Under the pieces are notes generated by a model, which saw only the letters and a list, made by a program, of their open reading frames with translations, made no database searches and was not told where the DNA came from. A DNA stretch of 64,000 bases. Origin: a virus. Every line of letters begins with the position of its first letter. The stretch's first letter is position 1. Below are positions 41,600-51,543 of this stretch, in pieces. Location of the stretch: positions 1 through 64,000 of the IMG/VR virus record IMGVR_UViG_3300008107_000208. One strand, written 5' to 3'. A program made the translations under genes and the position numbers.

Positions 41600-43651
41600 A
41601 TGGAAGATCTTTCACTTAAAACTAATTTTGTAGGCAGAGATGGATTTGTTTGGTGGATAGGGCAGATTCCACCTATTGAATCATGGGACCAACAAGCAAC
41701 TGGTCCAGGTTGGGGCATTAGATATAAAGTCCGCATTATGGGATATCATCCTTATAGTGAAGCGGAACTAAGTAATGAGGACTTACCATGGGCACATGTG
41801 ATGCTACCACCAGGTCATGGAACTGGTTCGGCAAATACATTCAAGAGTATTCGTTTTAACCCTGGTGATACTGTAATTGGTTTCTTTCTAGATGGAGCAG
41901 ATGGTCAGCATCCAGTTATTATGGGTGCATTCGCCAATTCAATCGACGCTGTAAAGGATGGTGAGAAACTACCATTCGCACCATTCTCCGGATACAATAA
42001 GTATATCAAAGAACCAGCGAAAGGCTCACTATCAAAGAGTGAGTCTGGAGATCAGAATGCTGCAACTGCAAAACAACCAATAGGTGTTAGTCCTTCTGAT
42101 GCTAAAAAGGTAGATCCAAGCAATCCAGCAGCAAAGAGAACTTCTGATGGAAAGGTGATACGATTACCTTGTGGTACAGAAGGTGAAGATACTAAAGGTA
42201 ATAAAGGAACAATTACCAAGATCAAAAATGCTATTGAAGGATTTGTTAAGTTTCTCCAAGACTTAAAGGCACAGTTTGATGAGGGACTTGAGTATTATAG
42301 AGACTGGGTAGATAGAGAGATTGATATTAGGGCAGAACAAATAACTACCGCTGCAACCAAAATGATCAGTGGTATGATTAATAAGTTATTTAAGAAACTT
42401 GAACCAATTCTAAGCAAGGGTCTTGATCTTCTCTATGCTTCTGTATATGCTACAGTCTTCGCTGCAACTTTAAATCCAGTAGCAGCACACCTTGCTGGAG
42501 TAGCGGCACAAACTGCTATGCTTCAACCAGTAAAAATACTTCAAGATCTTATCCCTTGTATTGTTAATCAAATCTTAGACAAAGTATTTAATCTTGTAAA
42601 AGATCTTTTAAAGTCTATTGCTAATAATGTCCTAAACTTTGTCGATTGTGTTGCTGATCAAACTGTCGGTGCAATGATCAATGGTATTATTGGTCTTATT
42701 GATAATGCATTGCTACCAGCAATTAATGGAATATCTAAGATTCTTCAATTCTTCGAAGACTTTAGTGTTGAGGGTCTACTACGGAATGGTATTGATGCAC
42801 TTCTTGGACTTGTTGGTCTTAAGTCTTGTAATAAAAAGAATCAGAAAGACAAGTATGGCGCTTGCAAATATAAACTAGGATATGGACCAGTATTTCAAGA
42901 TGAGCCAGATCTCAAAGGAATTATTGATAATGCTAATACTGCTAAGTCAATATCAACAGCAGCAAAGCTTGCTGGTTTCCCATTAGACGGAGTTCAAGAT
43001 ATTGCTGGAGCATATGACTTCATATCTGGAACAGTTAAAGATCCAAACTTTATTGGTGATCTTGGTTCTTGTTATACTGGACCACCAATTGTTTGTGGAC
43101 CACCAAAGATCAATATTTTTGGTGGGGGTGGTACAGGAGCAAGTGCTGTTCCTATTCTTGGTGGTATTATCGGTGAAGATAAGTATAAAACAGGAAGTAT
43201 TATAAGTGTTAAGGTAACCAATCCAGGAAGTGGATATACCTTCCCACCATTTGTAGAAGTTGTAGATAGTTGTAACCAAGGATATGGTGCTATTGCTAGA
43301 GCTATTGTTAAGAATGGTCAGGTAGATACCATTTATGTTGTGTCTGAGGGTGAGAACTATCCAGCAGATAAAGAGATTCCATATGTTGTTGATAGCGTAA
43401 CAGTTATTGATCCAGGGCAAGACTTTGAAGATGGAGATACTGTAGTTGATGACCAAGGAAATGAGTATGATGTTCTTATCCAGTCTGGTGCTATCATCAA
43501 GGTGACCCCAATAAATAGTAGAGATGTAACTAATATTCCTGTACTTGAGGTCATTTCAAAGAATGGTTCTGGAGCAATCCTTGCTGCTAACCTAGGAGAA
43601 AGACCACCATTTGATGGAGAAGTTAAGCAAGTAATTGATTGTATTACCTAA
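41600..43651 (+). CDS. 5: Baseplate hub/spike protein gp5-like, no lysozyme domain
   Basis: A 683-residue protein. The N-terminus (FVGRDGFVWWIGQIPP, YKVRIMGYHPYSEAELSNED, LPWAHVMLPPGHGTGSAN, GDTVIGFFLDGADGQHPVIM) is the OB-fold of T4 gp5. No lysozyme motif is seen after it. The middle is a long helical and hydrophobic region (about 210-420), and the C-terminal part has repeated beta units (SIISVKVTNPGSGYTFPPFV, VIDPGQDFEDGDTVVDD). The spike helix seems to be encoded by the next gene. Confidence 0.8.
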   Translation: MEDLSLKTNFVGRDGFVWWIGQIPPIESWDQQATGPGWGIRYKVRIMGYHPYSEAELSNEDLPWAHVMLPPGHGTGSANTFKSIRFNPGDTVIGFFLDGADGQHPVIMGAFANSIDAVKDGEKLPFAPFSGYNKYIKEPAKGSLSKSESGDQNAATAKQPIGVSPSDAKKVDPSNPAAKRTSDGKVIRLPCGTEGEDTKGNKGTITKIKNAIEGFVKFLQDLKAQFDEGLEYYRDWVDREIDIRAEQITTAATKMISGMINKLFKKLEPILSKGLDLLYASVYATVFAATLNPVAAHLAGVAAQTAMLQPVKILQDLIPCIVNQILDKVFNLVKDLLKSIANNVLNFVDCVADQTVGAMINGIIGLIDNALLPAINGISKILQFFEDFSVEGLLRNGIDALLGLVGLKSCNKKNQKDKYGACKYKLGYGPVFQDEPDLKGIIDNANTAKSISTAAKLAGFPLDGVQDIAGAYDFISGTVKDPNFIGDLGSCYTGPPIVCGPPKINIFGGGGTGASAVPILGGIIGEDKYKTGSIISVKVTNPGSGYTFPPFVEVVDSCNQGYGAIARAIVKNGQVDTIYVVSEGENYPADKEIPYVVDSVTVIDPGQDFEDGDTVVDDQGNEYDVLIQSGAIIKVTPINSRDVTNIPVLEVISKNGSGAILAANLGERPPFDGEVKQVIDCIT

Positions 43652-44197
43652 ATGGCAAAGCGCCCAGAAGATAAACAAAACTGGTATTTGAGAGAGTGTA
43701 TCTCTTATAACCCAAAAGTAAGGGAAGAAATATGTAATCCTTCCTTTGGATATTTGGGAGCTTCCAATTATTTTTTATATACAGTATCCGATAAGAATTT
43801 AAAAACTTCTATCGACATTACGGATGCTGGAAAATTTATTCTAAACTCCGACGAATCCATTGAAATGGTTGCTGGAGAGCGTTCTGGCGACAAAAGTGAG
43901 AACATTCTAATTCACGCTAGACGTGGTAATGTATCAATAACAGCAGATAGAACTGGAAATATTCGCATATCGGGTAATAATGTAGTAGTTGAGTCTAATG
44001 GTGATCTCGAATATGTGGCTGGTAATGATTTTATTGTTGATGCCGCTAACATGAGGTTTCAAGGGAACAGTATTGAATCTGATGCACTAACAGGAAGTAT
44101 GGTTCCACCACAGAAACAGTTTTTATTTAAAGTCTTCGCCAACTCCTTTGTTGGTGGTGGAGTAATACTAAAAGCACTTGGATTATTCATAGGATAA
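43652..44197 (+). CDS. Spike-like beta-helix protein after gp5
   Basis: A 181-residue protein starting one base after the gp5 stop. The centre (KFILNSDESIEMVAGERSGD, GNVSITADRTGNIRISGNNV then VVESNGDLEYVAGNDFIV) is a repeat of short strands as in the triple-stranded helix of gp5/VgrG spikes. The C-terminal end is hydrophobic (FVGGGVILKALGLFIG). It may be the detached spike shaft. Confidence 0.6.
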   Translation: MAKRPEDKQNWYLRECISYNPKVREEICNPSFGYLGASNYFLYTVSDKNLKTSIDITDAGKFILNSDESIEMVAGERSGDKSENILIHARRGNVSITADRTGNIRISGNNVVVESNGDLEYVAGNDFIVDAANMRFQGNSIESDALTGSMVPPQKQFLFKVFANSFVGGGVILKALGLFIG

Positions 44198-44198
44198 G

Positions 44199-47100
44199 AT
44201 GGCAGAAAACATCTGGGTACAAGGACAAGAGTCATATTTTAATGAAGACGCTAAGTTCTTCAAAGACGTATACATTTACGGAAAACTTTATTATGACTTT
44301 GAAGGTCTTGGAGATGATTTAACTCTTGATAATCTTACTGTTAATAACCAAGCAAATATAAATGACCTATATGTAGCAGGTCTCTCTACTTTCATAGGAG
44401 CATCTCAATTTAATAGCGTAGTTTCTTTTGGAAACACTGCTACTTTCCAAACCGATGTTAACATTCTAGGAACACTAGATGTAGATAATATTGATGTTGG
44501 AATTGCTACAGTCAGACAACGTTTTGAACTTACTAGTGATGGCGGAACTAATTACTTAGTTGGTTTTGCTACTGGATCCCGCGCTGGTAATATTGGTATT
44601 GGAAGCACGTTACCTGAACAACTACTTGATATTGGTAACTCTATTCGTATTGTTAGGAATATCTTTGACTCTGCTAACTTTCCTGGTGATAATGGATACT
44701 TCCTATCCCGCGATGCTAATGGTATTCGTTGGATTTCTGCACCACCAAATGCTAAGACTGATGGATTCTTCGCACGAAATGAAGGTATAAACGTCGGTGT
44801 TGGTTCATTTACAACTATTAACTTCATTGGTAATGGTAGTGGTGGAGACGTTGTTAATGCTACAGTAAATACTTCAGACTCCAATGTCCTTGATGTTAAT
44901 ATCATAGACCATTGGATAAGAAATGGTGCTGGTATTCACACAACAGTTAATGTTGGTGTTAATGTAATTTCCCCACAAACACAGCTTGATGTTAACGGAA
45001 TTGCTTGGTTCAGGGATGAACTGAGAGTATCTGGGGTATCAACATTTACTCAGTTGGTTAGAATAGATGCTCCACTGAGAGTACATAATAATCTTATTGT
45101 AGGTACAGCAACAACAGCAATATACGCAAATAACTCTGGTATTGCTACATATGCAGATAGGGCAGGTTTCTCTACAGTAGCAGGAATCTCAACGTTTGCT
45201 ATCCAGTCTGGTTTCTCTACAGTATCAGGCATTGCTACATACGCTATTCAGTCTGGCTTCTCTACAGTATCAGGCATCTCTACTTTTGCTATTCAAGCAG
45301 GATTTGCTACCGTATCTGGTATATCGACTTTTGCTATTCAAGCAGGTTTCGCAACAGTAGCAGGAATCTCAACGTTTGCTATTCAGGCAGGATTTGCTAC
45401 TGTATCTGGTATATCGACTTTTGCTATTCAGTCTGGTTTCTCTACAGTATCAGGTATTGCTACCTTTGCTATCCAGTCTGGATTTGCTACAGTAGCAGGT
45501 TTCGCAACAAATGCCGCTAGAGCAGGCATTTCTACATTCATTCAAACTACTGAGACTCTCACAAACCAAGACTTCTTCATTCCATTTGTTGAAAACTCAA
45601 CTAGTCAAACAAGTGAGACTGTAAGAGTTGATAGTGGTATTACATATAACCCATCAACCAATGCTTTGGGTATTGATGGATCTTTACAGGTTGGATCTGC
45701 TGCTACAGTTATTGCTACTAATGCATCTGGTGATATTGGTTTCAACAGCACAACTCCAACAAGAGCAGTTGACTTCCAAAAAGATGTTCGCTTCCAGCAG
45801 GCATTATATGATCTAAATGATAATGTTGGATTTAGAACTGAAAAGTATCAGGTTCCAAGAAATGTCCTAACAACTGTTGGAGTTGATACGACAGGAAACA
45901 TTATTGGTGGAAGATTCTATGATGCCGCAAACCTAATACGACTAAACTTAGACTACATTGCTAATGAATCTATTGGTTTCTTAACAAGTACAGACTATAA
46001 GAGTCCAGCATTTGCCCTATCTTCGGCAGACTACACTTCCTGTAAGGATGATATTAAGGATATTCTGAAAGCTATTACCTATGATATCACAAGAGGTGGT
46101 AACTCCCGTTGTGTTGGTGCTGGTCAGTCTTATTATAATGGAGCAACTCTACAGCACATCACTGGAACTGATATAAACGGTTACAGTATCAAGGAAGCAA
46201 CTATTGTTGCTATCACGACTGCTGCTCAAGTAGCAAGATATGTTATCAATAACTTACCAGCACCAAGATCTTATCAGGGTGTAGGCAATAGTGTTTCTCT
46301 CATTCGTGATCTAACATTACAAGACGACCCTGCTGTTGGTTTCAACACTGATCCAGGCGGTTGTTCTAATGTTGTTTCTGCTATTACTGTTTGTGCAGGT
46401 ATTGTTACTAATATTATTCAACTTGGTGCATCTGCATTCACCACTATTGGTTTTACCACAACAGCACCAAATGGTAAGATTGTTTGGGCTCCTGCAGGTG
46501 CTGACTCTAGAAACATTATCTGGGTTTCTAAGTATGGTAACGATGATAATGATGGTAGAACAGAAGGTTCAGCAAAACTAACTATCGGTTCCGCCGCTGA
46601 AGCAGCACAACCTGGCGATACTATTATGGTTCGCTCTGGTGTTTATGCTGAGAACAATCCTATTGGTTTAAGAACTGATGTTTCGGTTATTGGTCAAGAC
46701 TTAAGACTGGTTACTATTTACCCACAAAACAATGATGATGTCTTTTATGTTAGAAGAGGATGTTTGATTGATAGTTTGAGTTTTGCTTACAGTAAAGATC
46801 CTTATGATGATTCTGCACCATTGTCTATTACTGGTGCTGCTGTTGCTTTCCCACCACCAGCTGGTATTGGTAGTGCTAGATCTGGTTTCTTGGATCCTGG
46901 TCCTTGCAATGAAGGTCCAAGTGGAAGATGGAGATCTCCATATGTTCGTAACTGTACGAACTTTATGAGTAACAGTATTGGTATGAAGATAGACGGAGAC
47001 CATGTTGCTGCTGCCTTTACCGGAACTAATAATCTTGGGCAAGACCTCAAGTGTATGGTTTGTGACTCATTTACTCAATATAACCAAAATGGTATTGGCG

Positions 47101-48113
47101 TTTCTATCACTAACAAAGCATATGCTCAGTTAGTTTCTATTTTTACTATCAACTCTAAGATTGGTATCTTTGCTGGTAGTGGTGGACAATGTGACCTAAC
47201 AAACTCTAACTCCTCATTTGGTGATTATGGTTTGTATGCTGATGGAACCAGTGGTGATGAGTTTACTGGAATTACTACTGGGACAACAGTTGCTGCGGAA
47301 CAAGATACTTATACCTTCTTCGATATGAGAGATGATCTATCGAATATAAGAAAACCATTTGATGGTCAGGGTGCTTTCTTCAAGATAAACCTTGACGATT
47401 ATGTTAATACTGGAGGAAAGAGTGGTATTGTTATGGAACCACTTAGAACTATTAGAACAATTAATGTTACCAATGGAGGTTCTGGATATAGTGCATCAGC
47501 TCCTCCTAATGTAACTGTATCTGCACCATTTGGTCCTGAAGGAATTCTTGCCGAACTATCTGCTAATGTGAGTGCTGCCGGAACTATTAGTTCTATTGAT
47601 ATTATTGCTAGTGGTAGAAACTTCCTTCCCGCAGGTAGTGGATCTAATCAACAGGATATTGTTATCACCATTTCTGGTTCTGGTGGAGCAACTGCCGAAG
47701 CGATTACGGATCCAATACTTTACACTATAAACACTGCAACAGAACCAACAAATACTGGTGTTACAACTGTTACTTTCAATGAATTTGTTCCTTATTCTGT
47801 TGGTGTTGGTGTGAGTGTTTCACTGAGAAGACTAAGTAGAATCATCACCAGTTCTCACTCCTTTGAATATATCGGTGCTGGTACAGACATAAATAGAGCA
47901 AACCCCTTCCAGGGTGGTGTGCCTATTCCTGAAAATGAAATAGTTGCTATTAATGGCGGTCAAATTCCATTCACCAGCACAGATCAAAAAGGAAACTTTA
48001 GAATTGGACAAGGACTAACTATTGACCAAACTACCTCTACTATTTCTGGAAGAGACTTTAACAGAGCGATACAAGCAAACTTAACACCACTGATACTTGC
48101 TTTGGGAGGATAA
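44199..48113 (+). CDS. Large virion fibre-like protein (1304 aa)
   Basis: A modular structural protein. Residues 1-310 are beta-rich. Residues 319-447 are an eight- to nine-fold 15-residue repeat (AIQSGFSTVSGIATF type). A helical segment (SCKDDIKDILKAITYDITRG) lies near 600-720. Residues about 770-960 look like a right-handed beta-helix (WVSKYGNDDNDGRTEGSAKL, DTIMVRSGVYAENNPIGL). The C-terminal region ends GRDFNRAIQANLTPLILALG. The beta-helix resembles that in the gene beginning at 60165. A baseplate or fibre role is inferred. Confidence 0.7.
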   Translation: MAENIWVQGQESYFNEDAKFFKDVYIYGKLYYDFEGLGDDLTLDNLTVNNQANINDLYVAGLSTFIGASQFNSVVSFGNTATFQTDVNILGTLDVDNIDVGIATVRQRFELTSDGGTNYLVGFATGSRAGNIGIGSTLPEQLLDIGNSIRIVRNIFDSANFPGDNGYFLSRDANGIRWISAPPNAKTDGFFARNEGINVGVGSFTTINFIGNGSGGDVVNATVNTSDSNVLDVNIIDHWIRNGAGIHTTVNVGVNVISPQTQLDVNGIAWFRDELRVSGVSTFTQLVRIDAPLRVHNNLIVGTATTAIYANNSGIATYADRAGFSTVAGISTFAIQSGFSTVSGIATYAIQSGFSTVSGISTFAIQAGFATVSGISTFAIQAGFATVAGISTFAIQAGFATVSGISTFAIQSGFSTVSGIATFAIQSGFATVAGFATNAARAGISTFIQTTETLTNQDFFIPFVENSTSQTSETVRVDSGITYNPSTNALGIDGSLQVGSAATVIATNASGDIGFNSTTPTRAVDFQKDVRFQQALYDLNDNVGFRTEKYQVPRNVLTTVGVDTTGNIIGGRFYDAANLIRLNLDYIANESIGFLTSTDYKSPAFALSSADYTSCKDDIKDILKAITYDITRGGNSRCVGAGQSYYNGATLQHITGTDINGYSIKEATIVAITTAAQVARYVINNLPAPRSYQGVGNSVSLIRDLTLQDDPAVGFNTDPGGCSNVVSAITVCAGIVTNIIQLGASAFTTIGFTTTAPNGKIVWAPAGADSRNIIWVSKYGNDDNDGRTEGSAKLTIGSAAEAAQPGDTIMVRSGVYAENNPIGLRTDVSVIGQDLRLVTIYPQNNDDVFYVRRGCLIDSLSFAYSKDPYDDSAPLSITGAAVAFPPPAGIGSARSGFLDPGPCNEGPSGRWRSPYVRNCTNFMSNSIGMKIDGDHVAAAFTGTNNLGQDLKCMVCDSFTQYNQNGIGVSITNKAYAQLVSIFTINSKIGIFAGSGGQCDLTNSNSSFGDYGLYADGTSGDEFTGITTGTTVAAEQDTYTFFDMRDDLSNIRKPFDGQGAFFKINLDDYVNTGGKSGIVMEPLRTIRTINVTNGGSGYSASAPPNVTVSAPFGPEGILAELSANVSAAGTISSIDIIASGRNFLPAGSGSNQQDIVITISGSGGATAEAITDPILYTINTATEPTNTGVTTVTFNEFVPYSVGVGVSVSLRRLSRIITSSHSFEYIGAGTDINRANPFQGGVPIPENEIVAINGGQIPFTSTDQKGNFRIGQGLTIDQTTSTISGRDFNRAIQANLTPLILALGG
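45153..45540 (+). repeat. 45-base tandem repeat in the 1304-aa protein
   Basis: Eight to nine units of 45 bases encode (A/S)IQ(S/A)GF(S/A)TV(S/A)GI(S/A)T(F/Y). A related run ([18 protein letters not shown]) is found near the N-terminus of the 2412-residue fibre. Confidence 0.85.
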
Positions 48114-48122
48114 TAAGATAAG

Positions 48123-48782
48123 ATGGCAATCGCACCAGTCAATAAGTTTCTTACAGTCGCTGTTCCTGTGGCTCCAGGAGAACAGAAAATATACGAGGTC
48201 CCTACAGGCACTTCTGCTATTTTACTCTATGCACAAGTATCTAATGTGGGAGTTGGAACCTATCCGACTACAACTCTGATACACAGAAGAGAAAGTAGAA
48301 GTACAGGTAATACAAGAGATATTAGAATTATAAAAAATATTGAAGTTCCACCAAACGATGCTGCTATTCTTATTGATGGTCGTTTGGTTTTAGAAAAAAC
48401 TGCTACAGTTCTAGATAGACTTTATATCACTGGAACACAGACTGGTATTGTAACGATTACAAATGTAACTTATGATGAACCAACTGGTGTTTCAACTATT
48501 ACAACTTTAACAGCACATAACTTTACTGTTGGTTCTGATATCACTATGTCTGGTATTGCTATGACCTGCCCATCAGGTTCTGGTATTACCACAACTATTT
48601 TCCCAAGTCCACAAAAGTCTTATGTTGTAGACAACATAACTAGTGATGTTGGAGGTTCGAAAACATTCACAACAACTGTAGGAAGCGCCAATGGAATTAT
48701 CCATACATATGTAAGCGGCGGTCTTGTTGGTCCACTACAAATGGAATTTATTGGTAGTTTCCTAGAAAATAGCACCACTTAA
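48123..48782 (+). CDS. Virion structural protein (219 aa)
   Basis: A beta-rich protein. IYEVPTGTSAILLYAQVSNV and TTTLIHRRESRSTGNTRDI, then ILIDGRLVLEKTATVLDRLY, resemble small head or tail decoration proteins. A second half (GSDITMSGIAMTCPSGSGI) looks like an inserted beta domain. It lies between the 1304-residue protein and a fibre. Function unknown. Confidence 0.6.
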   Translation: MAIAPVNKFLTVAVPVAPGEQKIYEVPTGTSAILLYAQVSNVGVGTYPTTTLIHRRESRSTGNTRDIRIIKNIEVPPNDAAILIDGRLVLEKTATVLDRLYITGTQTGIVTITNVTYDEPTGVSTITTLTAHNFTVGSDITMSGIAMTCPSGSGITTTIFPSPQKSYVVDNITSDVGGSKTFTTTVGSANGIIHTYVSGGLVGPLQMEFIGSFLENSTT

Positions 48783-48788
48783 TAAGAA

Positions 48789-50654
48789 ATGGCAGATAAT
48801 ACAAGAAAGCCGACACAGCGATATATAAGTGGTAGAGTAAAGATAGCAGGAACTGAAGCGTTATCTTCAGACCGTCATTTATATGTTCATCCAGGTGAGG
48901 TCGAACCCAACTTAGGTTATGTTGGAGAAAAATTAATACCACTTGCTGATAAGTATTATCAGTTGATTACCGTTAATAACGGTACAACTTATGATAGATA
49001 CTGGCAGGAACAGCCTGGTTTACAACCTGGTGGAATAAGTATCTTTGACGAAGGATTTCTTGTTGGAACTGCCAATAGTATATCAAAACTAAACTTTGTA
49101 GGAACTGGTGTAACTGCCATTGCAAGTGGATCTATTTCTACAATTACAATATCTCCCAGAGTTACTGTTAGTGCAGAACCACCAAGTGGAGTAAGTCAGG
49201 GAGATCTTTGGTGGGATAGTGATGTAGGTGAACTATATCTTTACTATCAGGATGGAAATAGTGAACAGTGGGTTGAAACATCTGGTGGTAGTGAGACTGT
49301 AACTATTAGCGATACTGCTCCAAGTTCTCCAAATATTGGAGACTTATGGTGGGAAAGTGATACTGGAGATTTAAAAGTATATTATAATGATGGTTCTAGT
49401 TCTCAATGGGTATCTGCAAATAGTTCTGATACACTAGTACAAATATCAACATCATCTCCATCATCACCACAACCAGGCGATCTTTGGTGGAATAGTGAGT
49501 CTGGTAACCTTTACGTTTACTATGAAGATGCAGACACATCTCAATGGGTTACGGCAAGCAATGCTATTGAAGGACCACAAGGATCTACAGGTGCTCAAGG
49601 TACTGCTGGACCACAAGGAGCACAAGGTTATCAAGGTGCTCAAGGTGCAGTAGGAGCACAAGGATCTACAGGTGCTCAAGGTGCTACTGGTGCTCAAGGT
49701 TCAGTAGGAGCACAAGGATCTACAGGTGCTCAAGGTGCTCAAGGTACGGCAGGTACATCAGGATCTCAAGGTACTATAGGTGCTCAAGGTGCTCAAGGTG
49801 CTCAAGGTCGTCAGGGTGCTGTTGGTGCTCAAGGTGCTACTGGTGCTCAAGGTTCAGTAGGAGCACAAGGATCTACAGGTGCTCAAGGTACGGCAGGTAC
49901 ATCAGGATCTCAAGGTACTGTAGGTGCTCAAGGTGCACAAGGTTATCAAGGTGTTCAGGGTGCTGTTGGTGCTCAAGGTGCTCAAGGTGCTACTGGTGCT
50001 CAAGGTTCAGTAGGAGCACAAGGATCTACAGGTGCTCAAGGTGCTCAAGGAACCGCAGGTGCTCAAGGTGCTCAAGGTACGGCAGGTACATCAGGATCTC
50101 AAGGTACTATAGGTGCTCAAGGTGCTACTGGTGCTCAAGGTGCTCAAGGAACCGCAGGTGCATCAGGATCTCAAGGTACTACTGGTGCTCAAGGTGCTCA
50201 AGGAACCGCAGGATCTCAAGGTACTATAGGTGCTCAAGGTACTATAGGTGCTCAAGGTTCAGTAGGAGCACAGGGTGCTCAAGGTCGTCAGGGTGCTACT
50301 GGTGCTCAAGGTGCTCAAGGTACGGCAGGTGCTCAAGGATCCGATGGAACAAGACCTCTAACTGTAACCACAAAATCTTCATCATATGTTTTAGTTGCAG
50401 GAGACGCTGGAACTATTATAAGTATAACTGCAGGAGGAGTTACTGTTCCTTCTGATACTTTTACTGCAGGAAATACCGTATTAATTTACAATAACTCCGC
50501 TTCTTCACAAACAATCACACAGGGTACTTCTACAACATTAAGACTTCCTGGAACTTCTGATACTGGCAATAGAACTTTACAGCAAAGAGGTTTGGCAACG
50601 GTTTTATGTATAGCAAGTAACGAATTTGTAATTTCTGGTAGCGGATTGTTGTAA
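48789..50654 (+). CDS. Collagen-stalk fibre with GDLWW repeats (cassette 1)
   Basis: A 621-residue fibre. The N-terminus (KPTQRYISGRVKIAGTEALS ...) is followed by three repeats of a 40-45-residue unit around GDLWW(D/E/N)S and LYxYYxDGxSxQWV (about 135-260). Gly-X-Y repeats run from about 262 to 520. The last 100 residues (SSYVLVAGDAGTIISITAGG ... GNRTLQQRGLATVLCIASNE, ending ISGSGLL) form a tip domain shared with the fibres at 52371 and 55366. The adhesin gene starts three bases after the stop. Confidence 0.8.
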   Translation: MADNTRKPTQRYISGRVKIAGTEALSSDRHLYVHPGEVEPNLGYVGEKLIPLADKYYQLITVNNGTTYDRYWQEQPGLQPGGISIFDEGFLVGTANSISKLNFVGTGVTAIASGSISTITISPRVTVSAEPPSGVSQGDLWWDSDVGELYLYYQDGNSEQWVETSGGSETVTISDTAPSSPNIGDLWWESDTGDLKVYYNDGSSSQWVSANSSDTLVQISTSSPSSPQPGDLWWNSESGNLYVYYEDADTSQWVTASNAIEGPQGSTGAQGTAGPQGAQGYQGAQGAVGAQGSTGAQGATGAQGSVGAQGSTGAQGAQGTAGTSGSQGTIGAQGAQGAQGRQGAVGAQGATGAQGSVGAQGSTGAQGTAGTSGSQGTVGAQGAQGYQGVQGAVGAQGAQGATGAQGSVGAQGSTGAQGAQGTAGAQGAQGTAGTSGSQGTIGAQGATGAQGAQGTAGASGSQGTTGAQGAQGTAGSQGTIGAQGTIGAQGSVGAQGAQGRQGATGAQGAQGTAGAQGSDGTRPLTVTTKSSSYVLVAGDAGTIISITAGGVTVPSDTFTAGNTVLIYNNSASSQTITQGTSTTLRLPGTSDTGNRTLQQRGLATVLCIASNEFVISGSGLL

Positions 50655-50657
50655 TTT

Positions 50658-51518
50658 ATGACTATTGCATCTGTTCCTCATTTACTATCTTCAGAATTAA
50701 TTCATCACATTACAACCAATCAAGAGAATTTAAATTTACAAACTCTTTTTGGATCAAGTAAGTATTCAGCAGGTATTAATAAAAGAGTTGTCATTGCTAG
50801 TGGAGTTACTATTGGAGCCACGAGCACAGGAAATTATGCTTTAAACATTCCGTCAGGATTTGGTGGAAGAATACTTTTGGTAAATGAGGGTTCTATTCTT
50901 GGTGCTGGTGGTGCCGCAAATAGTGGAACTGGTGGAAATGCTATTAATGCTGGTGCCTCTAATATTTTCATTGATAATCGTGGCACTATTTCCTCTGGTG
51001 GTGGAGGAGGAGGAGTTGGTGGCACTGGTGGTGGAGGATATTATCAATCATCTGGAGAATCATATTGGGCAAATACTGTTTGTAGCGGAAACAGTATGCC
51101 TTGTTATCAATTAAATCCACCACACCCTTGTAACTGTCAAGATGAATGTAGAAGAATAAGAGCTTGTGGTGATGGTAGAAACTATACATTATGGGAAAAA
51201 GTATGTAAATATTGCTATACAAATACTTACTATACCTCAGGTGGTTCTGGTGGTAATGGTGGAAGAGGTGAAGGTTATGATGGTGCTGCTGCATCTGGTT
51301 CTTCTGGAAGTGCAGGTGGCACAAATGCTGGTGCTGGTGGAACAGGTGGAACTGGTGGTTCTTACGGAAACAGTGGTAATACTGGTAACACCGGTGCAAA
51401 CGGCAACAATGGGTCTGGTGCCGCAGGAACTGCTGGTGGTTTAGCAGGATTTTATATCGTTAACAATGGAAATGTTACTTGGGTTGCAAATGGCACAAGA
51501 AATGGTAGAATAGGATAA
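50658..51518 (+). CDS. Glycine-rich adhesin with Cys-rich insert
   Basis: A 286-residue protein. The N-terminal part (about 1-95) is beta-rich. It then has poly-glycine stretches (ISSGGGGGGVGGTGGGGYY, GGTNAGAGGTGGTGGSYGNS), as in the gp38-type adhesins that cap long fibres in phages such as S16. Between them lies an insert with eight cysteines (SGNSMPCYQLNPPHPCNCQD, ECRRIRACGDGRNY, VCKYCYTN). The end (GGLAGFYIVNNGNVTWVANG) closes the fold. It probably sits at the tip of the fibre encoded just upstream and binds the host. Confidence 0.7.
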   Translation: MTIASVPHLLSSELIHHITTNQENLNLQTLFGSSKYSAGINKRVVIASGVTIGATSTGNYALNIPSGFGGRILLVNEGSILGAGGAANSGTGGNAINAGASNIFIDNRGTISSGGGGGGVGGTGGGGYYQSSGESYWANTVCSGNSMPCYQLNPPHPCNCQDECRRIRACGDGRNYTLWEKVCKYCYTNTYYTSGGSGGNGGRGEGYDGAAASGSSGSAGGTNAGAGGTGGTGGSYGNSGNTGNTGANGNNGSGAAGTAGGLAGFYIVNNGNVTWVANGTRNGRIG

Positions 51519-51521
51519 ATA
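51514..51521 (+). promoter_or_regulatory. Late promoter core
   Basis: GATAAATA overlaps the adhesin stop and lies 23 bases before the next start. Confidence 0.55.
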
Positions 51522-51543
51522 CTTGTAAATTTATTGATACATA

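Noticed and set aside
41600-43651. gp5 as an active tail lysozyme
   Set aside because: No lysozyme catalytic motif was seen between the OB-fold and the helical region.
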